Notes under the pieces: model-generated
The model's input: only the letters and a program-made list of their open reading frames with translations
Told to the model about the DNA's origin: nothing
Database searches by the model: none
Position numbers and translations under genes: made by a program
Assembly (NCBI GenBank): GCA_036924085.1
Contig: JAVGWX010000002.1
Coordinates: 153,906,071-153,970,070, forward strand
From: Ariolimax columbianus
Lineage: Eukaryota; Mollusca; Gastropoda; Stylommatophora; Arionidae
Reading direction: 5' to 3'
DNA length: 64,000 bases
Shown here: positions 32,038-42,012 of the stretch, one piece after another
Layout of the letters: each line of letters starts with the position of its first letter
Numbering within the stretch: the stretch's first letter is position 1

Positions 32038-32629
32038 TGATGCAACGATAAAAACTATTCATATGTTCTCCGTGTCCATGTTGTCCAAACTTAGAAGGAG
32101 CAGTCTAATCTTCTTTTTGTCAATAGGCTATTAAAAACAATAACAACAACACTGTTGCCAATCGCAAGGGATGCTGACGGCAATGCCAGAATAGAGAGAT
32201 GTTTGCAATCATATTGCACTGTCATTAGCCTTTAGTGAGAAAAATGTGCGCTATCACCAATCACATTCCATCGTCCAGAGCTAAATTGGTCGGTCCAGTG
32301 GCAAGCCGTTCTAGACGAGATGACTACAGATATCACAGGTAACATATGTTGTTTTACTTCCGGATATGGTGTCTGGGTAGGGATTTCAACAATTTCCATA
32401 TATCCTTGAGTGGAAAGCAGCTAACAGCGGCTAGTTTCAACTTTCTTCTAGGACGTGTTCTTTTATAAGCTCAAAATGTACAGGGAATTTACGAGGCTAT
32501 CGTCCGTCTCTTGTAGGACTAGACACATGATCTCACGTCAACTGAATACATGGGTTGCTAAACACCTGCAAGATTCAAATACACACTCTTTTATGAATTC
32601 ATGTATTGGTTTCTTGATAGACAAGCACA
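32038..32629. other. No recognisable gene
   Basis: No motif, tandem structure or dispersed family recognised. A frame into the following array (from 32455) begins here and owes its length to the array. Confidence 0.45.
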
Positions 32630-33470
32630 TACCCTCTCTACAACAACTCCCCGCCCCATCAGAGTCTAGCACCTTACCTCTCTACAACAACTCTCCCCCC
32701 CCCCCATCAGAGTCAAGTACCTACCCTCTCTACAACAACTACCCCCCCCCTCCCCCGAATCAGTCAAGCACCTTACCTCTCTACAACAACTCTCCCCCCC
32801 CCCCATCTCCGTAGTGGCGCCCCTACCACCACTATAGAGTGACGAGAGCCTTTCTTATTTATATTAGCAATTCACCCCCCCCCCACCCCCCCCCCCCCCA
32901 TCAGAGTCAAGTACCTACCCTCTCTACAACAACTATCCCCCCCCCCCCAAATCAGAATCAAGCACCTTACCTCTCTAAAACAACTCTTCCCCCCCCCCCC
33001 CATCAGAGTCAAGTACCTGCCCTCTCTACAACAACTATCCCCCCCCCCCCCCGAATCACAGTGAAGCACGTTACCTCTCTACAACAACTCCCCCCCCCCA
33101 ATCAGAGTCAAGTATCTACCCTCTCTACAACAACTATCCCTCCCCCTCCCCCGAATCAGAGTCAAGCACCTTACCTCTCTACAACAACTCTCCGTCAAGT
33201 ACCTACCCTCTCTACAACAACTATCCCCCCCCCCCCCCGAATCACAGTCAAGCACCTTACCTCTCTACAACAACTCCCCCCATCCATCAGAGTCAAGTAT
33301 CTACCCTCTCTACAACAACTATCCCCCCCCCTCCCCCGAATCAGAGTCAAGCACCTTACCTCTCTACAACAACTCTCTCCCCCCCATCTCCGTAGTAGCG
33401 CCCCTACCACCACTATAGAGTGACGAGAGCCTTTCTTATTTATATTAGCAATTCGCCCCCCCCCCCCCCA
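32630..33470. repeat. Poly-C-interrupted minisatellite, about 45-bp unit
   Basis: About 16 copies of a unit with ATCAGAGTCAAGTACCTACC then CTCTCTACAACAACT and a run of 6 to 18 C. Two unit types alternate (AAGTACCTACC and AAGCACCTTACC). A terminal block, ATCTCCGTAGTGGCGCCCCT to the TTAGCAATTC end, occurs at 32805-32876 and again at 33386-33457, 581 bases apart, so a block of several units plus the flank was duplicated as a whole. Confidence 0.92.
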
Positions 33471-33514
33471 ACTTTGTTATTAACGAAATCCTTTTCTATC
33501 TGAAATAGCCGTCG

Positions 33515-33690
33515 CCTTGTGAGACTAGAATTTTAACTCTCTGCTACAGTGCCCCACCTTGGGAGACTAGTATTTTAACTCTCTGCTACAGTGGCCCACC
33601 TTGGGAGACTAGTATTTTAACTCTCTGCTACAGTGGCCCACCTTGAGAGACGAGCGACTTATCTCCCTGCTATTCCCACTCCCTTGATAG
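33515..33690. repeat. 42-bp minisatellite
   Basis: Four copies of a 42-bp unit, TTTTAACTCTCTGCTACAGT plus GGCCCACCTTGGGAGACTAGTA (33531, 33573, 33615). The last copy is diverged. Confidence 0.92.
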
Positions 33691-33696
33691 ACGAGC

Positions 33697-33709
33697 GCAT
33701 GTATGTATG

Positions 33710-33743
<34 letters not shown>

Positions 33744-33889
33744 TGTATGTATGTGCGTGTGTATGTGTGTGTGAATGTGTGTGTGTCTGTGTGTGTGTGT
33801 AATCAATGTGTGTGTCTCTGTGTGTGTGTGTGTAATCAATGTGTGTCTGTGTGTGTGTGCGTGCGTGCGTGTGTGTGTGTGTGCGTGCG

Positions 33890-33923
<34 letters not shown>

Positions 33924-33975
33924 CATTTTTGTATATATGTATGTATATACGTATGTATGCATGTACGTATCAAGG
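33697..33975. repeat. Compound (GTAT)n/(GT)n microsatellite
   Basis: A (GTAT)n tract at 33700-33752 passes into (GT)n with AATC and GCGT interruptions and back into (GTAT)n. Cysteine- and valine-rich open frames crossing it have no coding meaning. Confidence 0.95.
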
Positions 33976-34044
33976 AGGACGTGAAGTACAATTTTGTATT
34001 AGTATGTTTCACCTGGCAAGGATGACTTTTCTCTTTATGTACAC

Positions 34045-34082
<38 letters not shown>

Positions 34083-34132
34083 CTCTCTGTCTTTCTCTCT
34101 GTTCATATATGTATATATATATATATATATAT

Positions 34133-34185
<53 letters not shown>

Positions 34186-34198
34186 CAATATACATATG

Positions 34199-34231
<33 letters not shown>

Positions 34232-34290
34232 GTGTGTGGGTGTGTGTGTGTGTGTGTGTGGGTGTGTGTGTGTGTGTCTGTCTGTATAAA
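34045..34290. repeat. Compound (TC)n, (TA)n, (GATA)n, (TG)n microsatellite
   Basis: In order: (CT)n to about 34105, (TA)n at 34115-34132, (GATA)n of about 13 units at 34131-34185, (TA)n at 34199-34215 and (TG)n at 34217-34280. Confidence 0.95.
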
Positions 34291-34544
34291 TATAAACATT
34301 TATCTATTTATTGATAATACAACTGTCAATAGCTAACTGTGGTTTCCCAGTAATACAGGAACATCTCTTACTCAACTATTGCGCAGGTCTGAACAGCACT
34401 TCAGCACGTGAACGGTTGACCTCTAAGAGCAAACGGCGCGATTGTCTGGAAAAGATAGCTTGAAAGGGGTGTCATGTGTGAAGTGTTCAACAGAAGAACA
34501 ATGACAGACATAAAAGTACGCATTTCTTTATTTTTCAGTCCGGG

Positions 34545-34690
34545 CTTTGTGTCAATCATCGGGGCGTTTTAGTGGGCATCAGGTGTGTGGGTGACGTCAC
34601 ACATGCGTTACTATCATCGACTGTCTGCACACGCGATTCCTCGTGCACATAGCACACATGTAGTCTGTGCGTGCTCTTTGTTATACTCTA
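34545..34690 (+). mobile_element. Family D dispersed element, copy 2
   Basis: Matches 28905-29110 in block order: GGCTTTGTGTCAAT, GTGGGCATCAGGTGTGTG, GTGACGTCACACATGCG and a CGATTCCTCGTGCACAT block. TGACGTCA is at 34592-34599. It merges directly into the 27-bp array, whose first decayed units (GTGCGTGCTCTTTGTTA) start at about 34667. Confidence 0.55.
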
Positions 34691-35510
34691 TAGGTTTGTC
34701 AGTGTTCTTTGTTAGTTCTGCATGTACGCCCATATTCTTTGCTATTTTGCTATATTGTTCTTTGTTACTTCTACGAGTTTTCCATAGTTCTTGTCAAGTT
34801 TACATATTGGTGTGTATGTTCTTTGTTACTTCTACGAGTTTTCCATAGTTCTTGTCAAGTTTACATATTGGTGTGTATGTTCTTTGTTAATTTTATATGT
34901 GTTGTTTGTTCTTTGTTAACTGTACATTGTGCGTGTTCTTTGTTAATTGTACATTGTGCGTGTTCTTTGTTAATTGTACATTGTGCGTGTTCTTTGTTAA
35001 TTGTACATTGTGCGTGTTCTTTGTTAATTGTACATTGTGCGTATTCTTTGTTAATTGTACATTGTGCGTATTCTTTGTTAATTGTACATTGTGCGTGTTC
35101 TTTGTTAATTGTACATTGTGCGTATTCTTTGTTAATTGTACATTGTGCGTATTCTTTGTTAATTGTACATTGTGCGTATTCTTTGTTAATTGTACATTGT
35201 GCGTGTTCTTTGTTAATTGTACATTGTGCGTGTTCTTTGTTAATTGTACATTGTGCGTATTCTTTGTTAATTGTACATTGTGCGTATTCTTTGTTAATTG
35301 TACATTGTGCGTGTTCTTTGTTAATTGTACATTGTGCGTATTCTTTGTTAATTGTACATTGTGCGTGTTCTTTGTTAATTGTACATTGTGCGTGTTCTTT
35401 GTTAATTGTACATTGTGCGTGTTCTTTGTTAATTGTACATTGTGCGTGTTCTTTGTTAATTGTACATTGTGTGTGTTCTTTGTTAATTGTACGCTGTTGT
35501 GTGATCTTTT
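34667..35510. repeat. 27-bp minisatellite
   Basis: About 22 near-perfect copies of a 27-bp unit, GTTCTTTGTTAATTGTACAT plus TGTGCGT, at 34905-35500, preceded by irregular copies to 34667 that include a duplicated 67-base block (34765 and 34832). A G/A change (GCGTGTTC or GCGTATTC) splits the copies into two types in a non-random order. Three plus-strand and two minus-strand frames stay open because 27 is a multiple of three. Confidence 0.94.
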
Positions 35511-35965
35511 TTTGTGGAAATTTAATTCTCTGCAATCTTGCTTGACGGTGTTCTTTATGTTTTTTTCATGTATGTGTTTGTTCATTGTTAACTGTACAAT
35601 AGTGTGTGCATTTTTGTTACTTGTTCAAATTTAATGTGTTCTTTGTATAGTTGTCAAGTTTGCTGGTTCTACAAGTTTGGTAGAACTGCTGCAAGTTTGA
35701 GCGTATTTGTTTAAATTCTGCAAGTACGAGTGTTTTTAAACAGTTCTATATGTTGTGTGTCTTTCGTTAGTTCAATATGTTGTGTGTCTTTCGTTAGTTC
35801 AATATGTTGTGTGTAATTTGTTAGTTCAATACGTTGTGTGTCATTTGTTAGTTCTAAATGTTGTGTGTCCGTTGTTAGTTCTACATGTTGTGTGTCATTT
35901 GTTAGTTCTACATGTTGTCATTTGTTAGTTCTATATTTTGTGTGTCATTTGCTTGTTCGTCAAGT
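35511..35965. repeat. Decayed continuation of the 27-bp array, about 26-bp unit
   Basis: From 35745 about seven copies of TGTTGTGTGTCATTTGTTAG plus TTCTAC (26 bp). Between 35510 and 35745 scattered TTCTTTGTTA and TTGTTAACTGTACA pieces show older members of the neighbouring 27-bp array. Confidence 0.8.
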
Positions 35966-36124
35966 CTGTGTGTCATTTCGCTCTGCGATCTGAGCACCTT
36001 GAGTGACACAAACACGCCAGGCGGAACGGTTCTGTGCAAGCGACTCTTTGGAGGTGACACCAATGGTGAAGGCTTTTAGGTACACTTTCAAGAATTCGCT
36101 TTAGCGTTTGGTGTGTCATCCTAT
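35966..36124. other. Spacer
   Basis: Nothing recognised. Confidence 0.35.
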
Positions 36125-36905
36125 TGAGGGAATGCCTAATCTGAGCTCACAGTGTAACAGCTGCTTGAAGATGTACTCGTTGGTCACGAGAACAACATGC
36201 CACGCCCATCTTATCTAAGCTTATTTGCCGAAATGTATGAATGCTCAACATGTTAGTCTTACTAAGAATGTTAAAGTTAGACACGACGTCCTGCCATACT
36301 AAGAATGTTAGAGTTAGACATATCATCCTGCCATACAAAGAATGTTAGAGTTAGACATGACGTCCTGCCATACTAAGAATATTGTTTTAGTTAGACATGA
36401 CTTCCTGCAATACTAAGAATGTTAGAGTTAAACATGGCGTCCTGCCATACTAAGAATGTTAGAGTTAGACATGAAGTCCTGCCCCGTGATTCGAACAGCC
36501 TACAAAGACATCTCAAATTAAAACGATTTAGCTGTCTAGCGTGTACATCATACACTGTCCATGTTTGCCCGGCATGAATCAGAGTTGATATCGCTACAGC
36601 ACGATACACTTTAACTATGGTGACCCACTGTTGCCATGTCTGCTCCATACGTCTGCTTGCAGCTTCCAAAACGCAGAGCTTCACTTTGCAATCTTGCTGT
36701 AAACATCTATGTCCAAATTCGTCTCTCTAATGAGCCTCGGTGGTTGAAGTCCACGACTTCCGGGAGACGCTGGTTCTGTACACTATAGTTTGGTTCAGTG
36801 TACGGGTTGTTAGGAACAGGCTGGAAGAGTACTTCAGTTTTTTTATTACCTATAGTGAGATAGCATATGCTGCATGTCGTCGTATACTTCGTCATGGTGG
36901 ATCTT
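36125..36905 (-). pseudogene. LINE RT thumb and tail pseudogene (same type as 46750-48705)
   Basis: Minus strand, from 36900 down: CYLTIGNKKTEVLFQPVP (36870-36815; the better copy has GLTINAQKTEVMYQPAP), EVVDFNHRGSL near 36755, VKVYRAVAISTLIHAG near 36622 and WTVYDVHARQLNRFNLRCLC at 36560-36500 (family WTVYxxHAxxLNxFHxxCLR). After a 37-bp array come TNMLSIHTFRQIS near 36250 and a decayed RWAGHVV region. Stops and frame changes are present, and the palm with its catalytic Asp pair is absent. Its 5' side is cut at about 36900, where a family A 3' part lies. Confidence 0.87.
36261..36480. repeat. 37-bp minisatellite born in a LINE C-terminal motif
   Basis: Six copies of a 37-bp unit, ACTAAGAATGTTAGAGTTAG plus ACATGACGTCCTGCCAT (36261, 36298). 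On the minus strand it reads WQDVMSNSNILSMA, the counterpart of the LINE motif WQDxxTDxEVLSRA found intact at 47285-47245. The following LINE motif (NMLSIHT) continues directly on the other side of the array. One unit (36380-36415) has a small insertion. Confidence 0.92.
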
Positions 36906-37070
36906 CTGCTGTCGGAAACGGATATGTTGGGCCGAAGGTGCAAATATTGCAGTCGAGCTGCAAACTAGTAACACAAAGCATTCTTGCTGCTTGCAAAGCA
37001 CTGTTCATGGCTTATTAGAGGAGGATTGAGGACGAACGCAGAAGAAGGAAAAGAAGAAGAAGAAGTATGT
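36906..37070 (+). mobile_element. Family A element, 3' part with GAA tail
   Basis: Landmarks GGATATGTTGGGCCGAAGGT, GCAGTCGAGCTGCAAACTAG, GATTGAGGACGAACGCAGAA and a GAAGAAGAAGAAG tail at 37042-37064. It abuts the LINE fragment at 36900. Confidence 0.8.
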
Positions 37071-37384
37071 CTTATCCTAATGAGGTGCTAAAGGCGAGGC
37101 CGTCATCGAACTGAAGATCCCAGATTGTGGCCTCTCACCTTAGTGTAAGACTTCAGGCGTGTCGGATTGAACAACCGACCTTGCGTTCTGCACCTCATAG
37201 TCGTTGTTAACGGAACATGAACAGTTTAAAAAGCAAATAGGAAAACAGCGGAACTGGAGAAAGCAATAAGATTAAAATTAAGTGTCCTAGTGCTAAAATA
37301 ACATAAAAAAACAGAGTGTCCTGAACTTTGACCAAAACTTGCTCCTCTACAGAGCAACCGAAAGAGCTAAGGCGGAGGTGGGAT
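37071..37384. other. No recognisable gene
   Basis: No motif or repeat recognised. Confidence 0.4.
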
Positions 37385-37740
37385 GTATTGTGGTCTCTAA
37401 GAGAATGCTGATGATTGCCAAAACGAAAGACTTCTCCTAGGAGACTTTAACGGCACAGCTGGAAATGGATATTCCAACTCTAGTGGAGCAATTGGTAGGT
37501 ATTGATAAGGAGCCATAAATGACAATTGAAAACAATTACTTCGATTCTGCAGGGAACAAACACAAGCATGTTCCTGTCTACGCACGATTACATCCTATTG
37601 GCGTAGAGACTTGACTTCTTTTTCGCGTTGGTAACTATAGTTTGTATTTGGTTACCAATAGACCCCTGGGAATAGGCTCACTGCCACTCTGAGGGCGTGT
37701 CAGTAACAGTGGAGTCTAATTATTCAAGTTTTGATGACTC
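37385..37740 (+). pseudogene. LINE AP-endonuclease fragment
   Basis: The frame through 37405-37520 gives KRKTS/ERLLL followed by GDFNGTAGNGYSNSSGAIGR, which matches the GDFNAxxGxxxxxxxGxIGRxG segment of LINE endonucleases; the next block, AINDN.KQLLRFCREQ (37512-37558), matches the EMNDNGxxLLxFCxxxxL segment. After that, SYWRRD near 37593 stands where families have TWxSPD. No RT sequence follows: a family C copy starts about 95 bases downstream. It is a small endonuclease remnant with stops. Confidence 0.75.
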
Positions 37741-37834
37741 CATTTCGTGGCATTGTCTACCATTCCCACGGTGTATGGCTGGAGTTCTCTAAGCTTGATA
37801 GAAACCTCTAGAAATAATACATGTTACAATCGTC

Positions 37835-38190
37835 TGCTGGGGTCTTTGTGTAAGACAAGGATGAGAATAGCACCACTGCCTCATAAAAAATATTTCGTAA
37901 GAGGCAACTAACTGTGTGACATGGCATATCACTGGTCATGCTAAGGTGGTTTATTTAGAGCAGCGTAGATGGTGCCTAACAGGATGCGGGTCTACTTTTC
38001 TTTAGTGTTTGAGTCTATTAAGATAGGCTCGCACATCGGTTGTCACAACGCAGTAGAGTACTTAGCTGCTCGAGCCTAGACCACTAAGCAGGAAACCCTT
38101 ATCCCGGCTACATCCAGCTCATACCAGAGCTGGGACCTGCACAGGAGCATCTGCCCCTGTAGAAGTACAGGTCTACTAAGAACTAAGAAC
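37835..38190 (+). mobile_element. Family C dispersed element, copy 2
   Basis: Matches 27335-27730 in order: GGGGTCTTTGTGTAAGAC, GAATAGCACCACTGCCTC, GTGTGACATGGCATA, GGGTCTACTTTTCTTTAGTG then TTTGAGTCTATTAAGAT, CTAAGCAGGAAACCCTTATC and CAGAGCTGGGACCTGCAC. The purine tail of copy 1 is absent. The middle (38040-38075) is more complete than in copy 1. Confidence 0.8.
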
Positions 38191-38477
38191 ACGCGATGTG
38201 AACCAGCAAGAAACGGACGATCTATAACCGATCATACGATAGTCAGAAATAGTGTATTTTAAGTGCGTGAGAGACGCTAGAGTGTTCAGAGCACACGAGG
38301 AAGGAAACGACTACTACCTAGTGAAAATAAAGAGAACAACCGAACAAACTACACCAACAAGATAAAACACAACACCGCGCCAAAAAACTGAACAAGCGGA
38401 GAAAAGACAATTAAAGCCTGCAAACTAAGAGAACCAGATGTGAATAGGAGATGTTAATGTTCTTGTAGCTGAAATTC
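38191..38477. other. Spacer
   Basis: A-rich DNA without a recognised feature. Confidence 0.4.
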
Positions 38478-38960
38478 TTGTTACTGACTTTGATGTTGTT
38501 ATTGTTGTTGTTTGTGTTGATGTTGTTTCTGCTGATACTGGTGTTATTGTTGTTGTTTGTGTTGATGTTGTTTCTGCTGATACTGGTGTTATTGTTGTTG
38601 TTTGTGTTGATGTTGTTTCTGCTGATACTAGTGTTATTGTTGTTGTTTGTGTTGATGTTGTTTCTGCTGATACTAGTGTTATTGTTGTTGTTTGTGTTGA
38701 TGTTGTTTCTGCTGATACTAGTGTTATTGTTGTTGTTTGTGTTGATGTTGTTTCTGCTGATACTGGTGTTATTGTTGTTGTTTGTGTTGATGTTGTTTCT
38801 GCTGATACTGGTGTTATTGTTGTTGTTTGTGTTGATGTTGTTTCTGCTGATACTAGTGTTATTGTTGTTGTTTGTGTTGATGTTGTTTCTGCTGATACTA
38901 GTGTTATTGTTGCTGTTTGTTTTGATGGTGTTGTTGTGTTGATGTTGTTTCTGCTGATAT
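38478..38960. repeat. 45-bp minisatellite, GTT-rich
   Basis: About ten copies of a 45-bp unit, TTTCTGCTGATACTGGTGTT plus ATTGTTGTTGTTTGTGTTGATGTTG in two pieces (38526, 38571). A 15-residue period (Leu/Phe/Val-rich) results. The predicted hydrophobic protein is an artefact of the GTT composition. Confidence 0.93.
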
Positions 38961-39390
38961 TAGTGTTATTGTTGTTGTTTGTTGTGATGGTGTTGTTGTG
39001 ATGGTGTTGCCTCTGCTGATGCTGTTGCTTTTGTTGTTGTTTGTGTTGAAGTTTTTGCTTTTGCTACTGCTGTTGTTGTTGATAATATTCTTGTTTGTGT
39101 CTGCTATCGTTATTGTCGCTGATTTTGTTGATGTTATTAATAATAGTGTTATTACTGTTGTTACTTGTGTTATTGTTGTTGCTGATTTTGTTCTTAATCT
39201 TGTTATGTTGTTGCATTTGTTGTTACCCTTGTTGTTGTTGCTGATATTGTGGTTGAAACTCTTGTTGCTATTGTTGCCGATGTTGTAATTGATACTGTGG
39301 TTGTTACTATTATTTTTGCTGCTGCTATAGTTGACACTGTTGTCGGTGTTCGTGCTGCTGTTGTTGTTGTTTCACGTATCCTCGTAATGA
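38961..39390. repeat. Degenerate (GTT)n-rich tract
   Basis: Irregular GTT, GCT and GAT triplets continue from the array. This looks like the ancestral triplet-rich sequence from which the 45-bp unit arose, or its decayed extension. Confidence 0.8.
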
Positions 39391-41184
39391 CTCCTTCACT
39401 CTTTACAGTTTGTTCTCTGTTTACTGGTAGTAACGATTCTTCATATATCCTATGTTGTACTGAGGCAAGCAGTACTAGTCCCATCGCAATGCAATGTGCA
39501 GCATTTATAGAAGCTCACCACTTCGGGCACCACAGTGTCGATTTACACCTCGTTGGCTAGGATGCCTGCTCCAAAGACCACGGCATGGACTTCATATGAA
39601 GCTTATATGTTTCACTTGTAGTGAATTAACACACCTTAGATGCTGAAACTAGGAGAACTTGTTTCACTAGAGCACATTCCTTCTAAGTTCATTTCTTACC
39701 ATTTCTGTTCATTTTAAAATTCAGAAACTTCAACCATTTTTAAAGGGCCTAGGAATGAGTTTGTAATTCTAGAACGATTACCAAACACTGCACTAACACA
39801 TCACCTGATCAACAAACTCATCACGGCAGCGAACGTGCCCACCACTCTATTGTCCCAACTTTCATAGTTAATTCATCTTCCAGTCGGAAATCCCACCTGA
39901 CCACTGAGCAACTTCCACCAAAGAAGGCATTTATCCCAGCTTCCAGACAGTTGAAACTGACACCGACGGGCCCGCCCATCGACCGTGCCGATAACATCTC
40001 GGGTCTTCACGTTGTCGTCTCTTCAACTTTCCAACACAGCTTCAGAAGATCCTGACTGGAAGGAAAGCTATAAATCATATCTGGTTCTGGAGCGTCGGAT
40101 TGAGGTCAGTCAAGATGTTTCAACAGCTCGGATGAAATTGTGGGTTTCGGTGGTTGGAACAATCCTGTCTCCTAAATCTTTGACGCCAGGCAAAAACTTC
40201 CTGATGGAGTGCCCAGAGCATCAAATGTTCATGTTTTTTTAAATTTTATTTTTGCTCTCTTCTCCTTCACTGCTTTTGCCTTTTCTTTACCCTTTTTGTA
40301 CTTTTTATTGTCTTAATTTTTTTAATTTTTTTTCTGTTTCCTTGTTTCTTTGTGTGTTTGCTTCTTTCTTTCTTTCATGTTTTTTTTTTCTTTTTATTAT
40401 CATTATTATTTTTCTTGCTTCATATTTTCTTCTTCTGTTTCTTCTTGTTCTTGTTCTTCCTTTTCTTCGTTTTCTTTTGCTAATTCCTCTAGCAAGCAAG
40501 TTTTTAACACTTTTATTCATGCATCATATTTGAGGAGTTCGCATGTTATTGGGGCCTAGATAAGCAGCAAGGAATAATGTCATCGTAACCTGCCAGACAC
40601 TTCACAGAAAGAACTTAACACAACTGAACATGGGGCCCACTAACACATCCACTAACACATCCTCAGAAAATGTAAGACACATGAACAATAAATTAAGGGT
40701 ACCCCCACATCTCAATGCAGAATACCGTCATTATATTTTTGTAAATAATTTAAAACCTCTCTTCCAAACCCATAATGCTACTTCATACTGTGAAGTGTGG
40801 GGAGGGACATATCATGAATTGGTTTAATCTTCTACCCTAAATAAATTATACCATACTCTTTGTGGCCTCTAACAACAGGGGTAATACATTTTAATAGAAT
40901 CTAGGTGGCAGGTAAAAAATTACAGGAGCCAGGCATAATGCTGGATGAGACATTTCTTATAGGGTTGTTGCAACATGCCGTAGGGTATGATTGGGTTGGA
41001 TTGTGTTACATGCTGTAGAGTGTGAATGAATTGTTCTTGCAAATATGACTTCATAATGTGCAAATGTACGTTTTGGTTTCATAGTAATGCCTATTTACTT
41101 CTGCAAATTACTAATTTGTGTCATTCTTTAAACACAGCTTTACACGACAACGGCAGTCTAGCCTTTAAAGTCGGAGAAAAAATG
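39391..41184. other. No recognisable gene; T-rich tract at 40240-40500
   Basis: A block near 39495-39560 (CCACAGTGTCGATTTACACCTC) resembles 44075-44095 and belongs to a dispersed family (possibly B). A strongly T-rich stretch lies at 40240-40500. Open frames up to 85 codons (for example 39985-40242) lack known motifs. Confidence 0.45.
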
Positions 41185-42012
41185 GTACTTACAAGGGAAT
41201 ATATGAATGGTACAGACAAGGGAATATATGAATGGTACTTGCCAGAGAATATATGAATGGTACTTACGAGGAAATATATGAATGGTACTTACAAGGGAAT
41301 ATATGAATGGTACTTGCCAGGGAATATATGAATGGTAGTTACGAGGAAATATATGAATGGTACTTATGAGGGAATATATAAATGGTACTTATGGGGGAAT
41401 ATATAAATGGTACTTACGAGGAAATATGTGAATGGTACTTACGAGGGAATATATGAATGGTACTTACGAGGGAATATATGAATGGTACTTACGAGGGAAT
41501 ATATGAATGGTACATACGAGGATATATATGATTGGTACTTACGAGGAAATATATGAATGGTACTTACGAGGAAATATATGAATGGTACTTACGAGGAAAT
41601 ATATAAATGGTACTTTCGAGGGAATATATGAATGGTACTTACGAGGATATATATGAATGGTACTTACGAGGGAATATTTGAATGGTACTTATGAGGGAAT
41701 ATATGAATGGTACTTACTGGGGAATATATGAATGGTACTTACGAGGGAATATATGAATGGTACTTACGAGGGAATATATAAATGTTACTTATGAGGGAAT
41801 ATATTAATGGTACTTACGAGGGAATATATGAATGGTACTTATGGGGGAATATATGAATGGTACTTACGGGGGAATATATGAATGGTACTTACGGGGGAAT
41901 ATATGAATGGTACTTACGAGGGAATATATGAATGGTACTTACGGGGGAATATATGAATGGTACTTACTGCGGAATATATGAGTGGTACTTACTAGAGAAT
42001 ATATAAATGATA
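41185..42012. repeat. 25-bp minisatellite
   Basis: About 33 copies of a 25-bp unit, GGGAATATATGAATGGTACT plus TACGA (41481, 41506). AATATAT and GGTACTT are almost constant; GAGG, GGGG and TGAG variants are mixed. Edge copies are more diverged. Confidence 0.94.

Noticed and set aside
33633..34144. Cysteine/valine-rich frames
   Set aside because: Produced by GT and GTAT microsatellites, with similar frames on both strands.
38478..39288. Leucine/valine-rich frames as a membrane protein
   Set aside because: They follow from GTT/GCT triplets in a tandem array; hydrophobicity is a composition effect.
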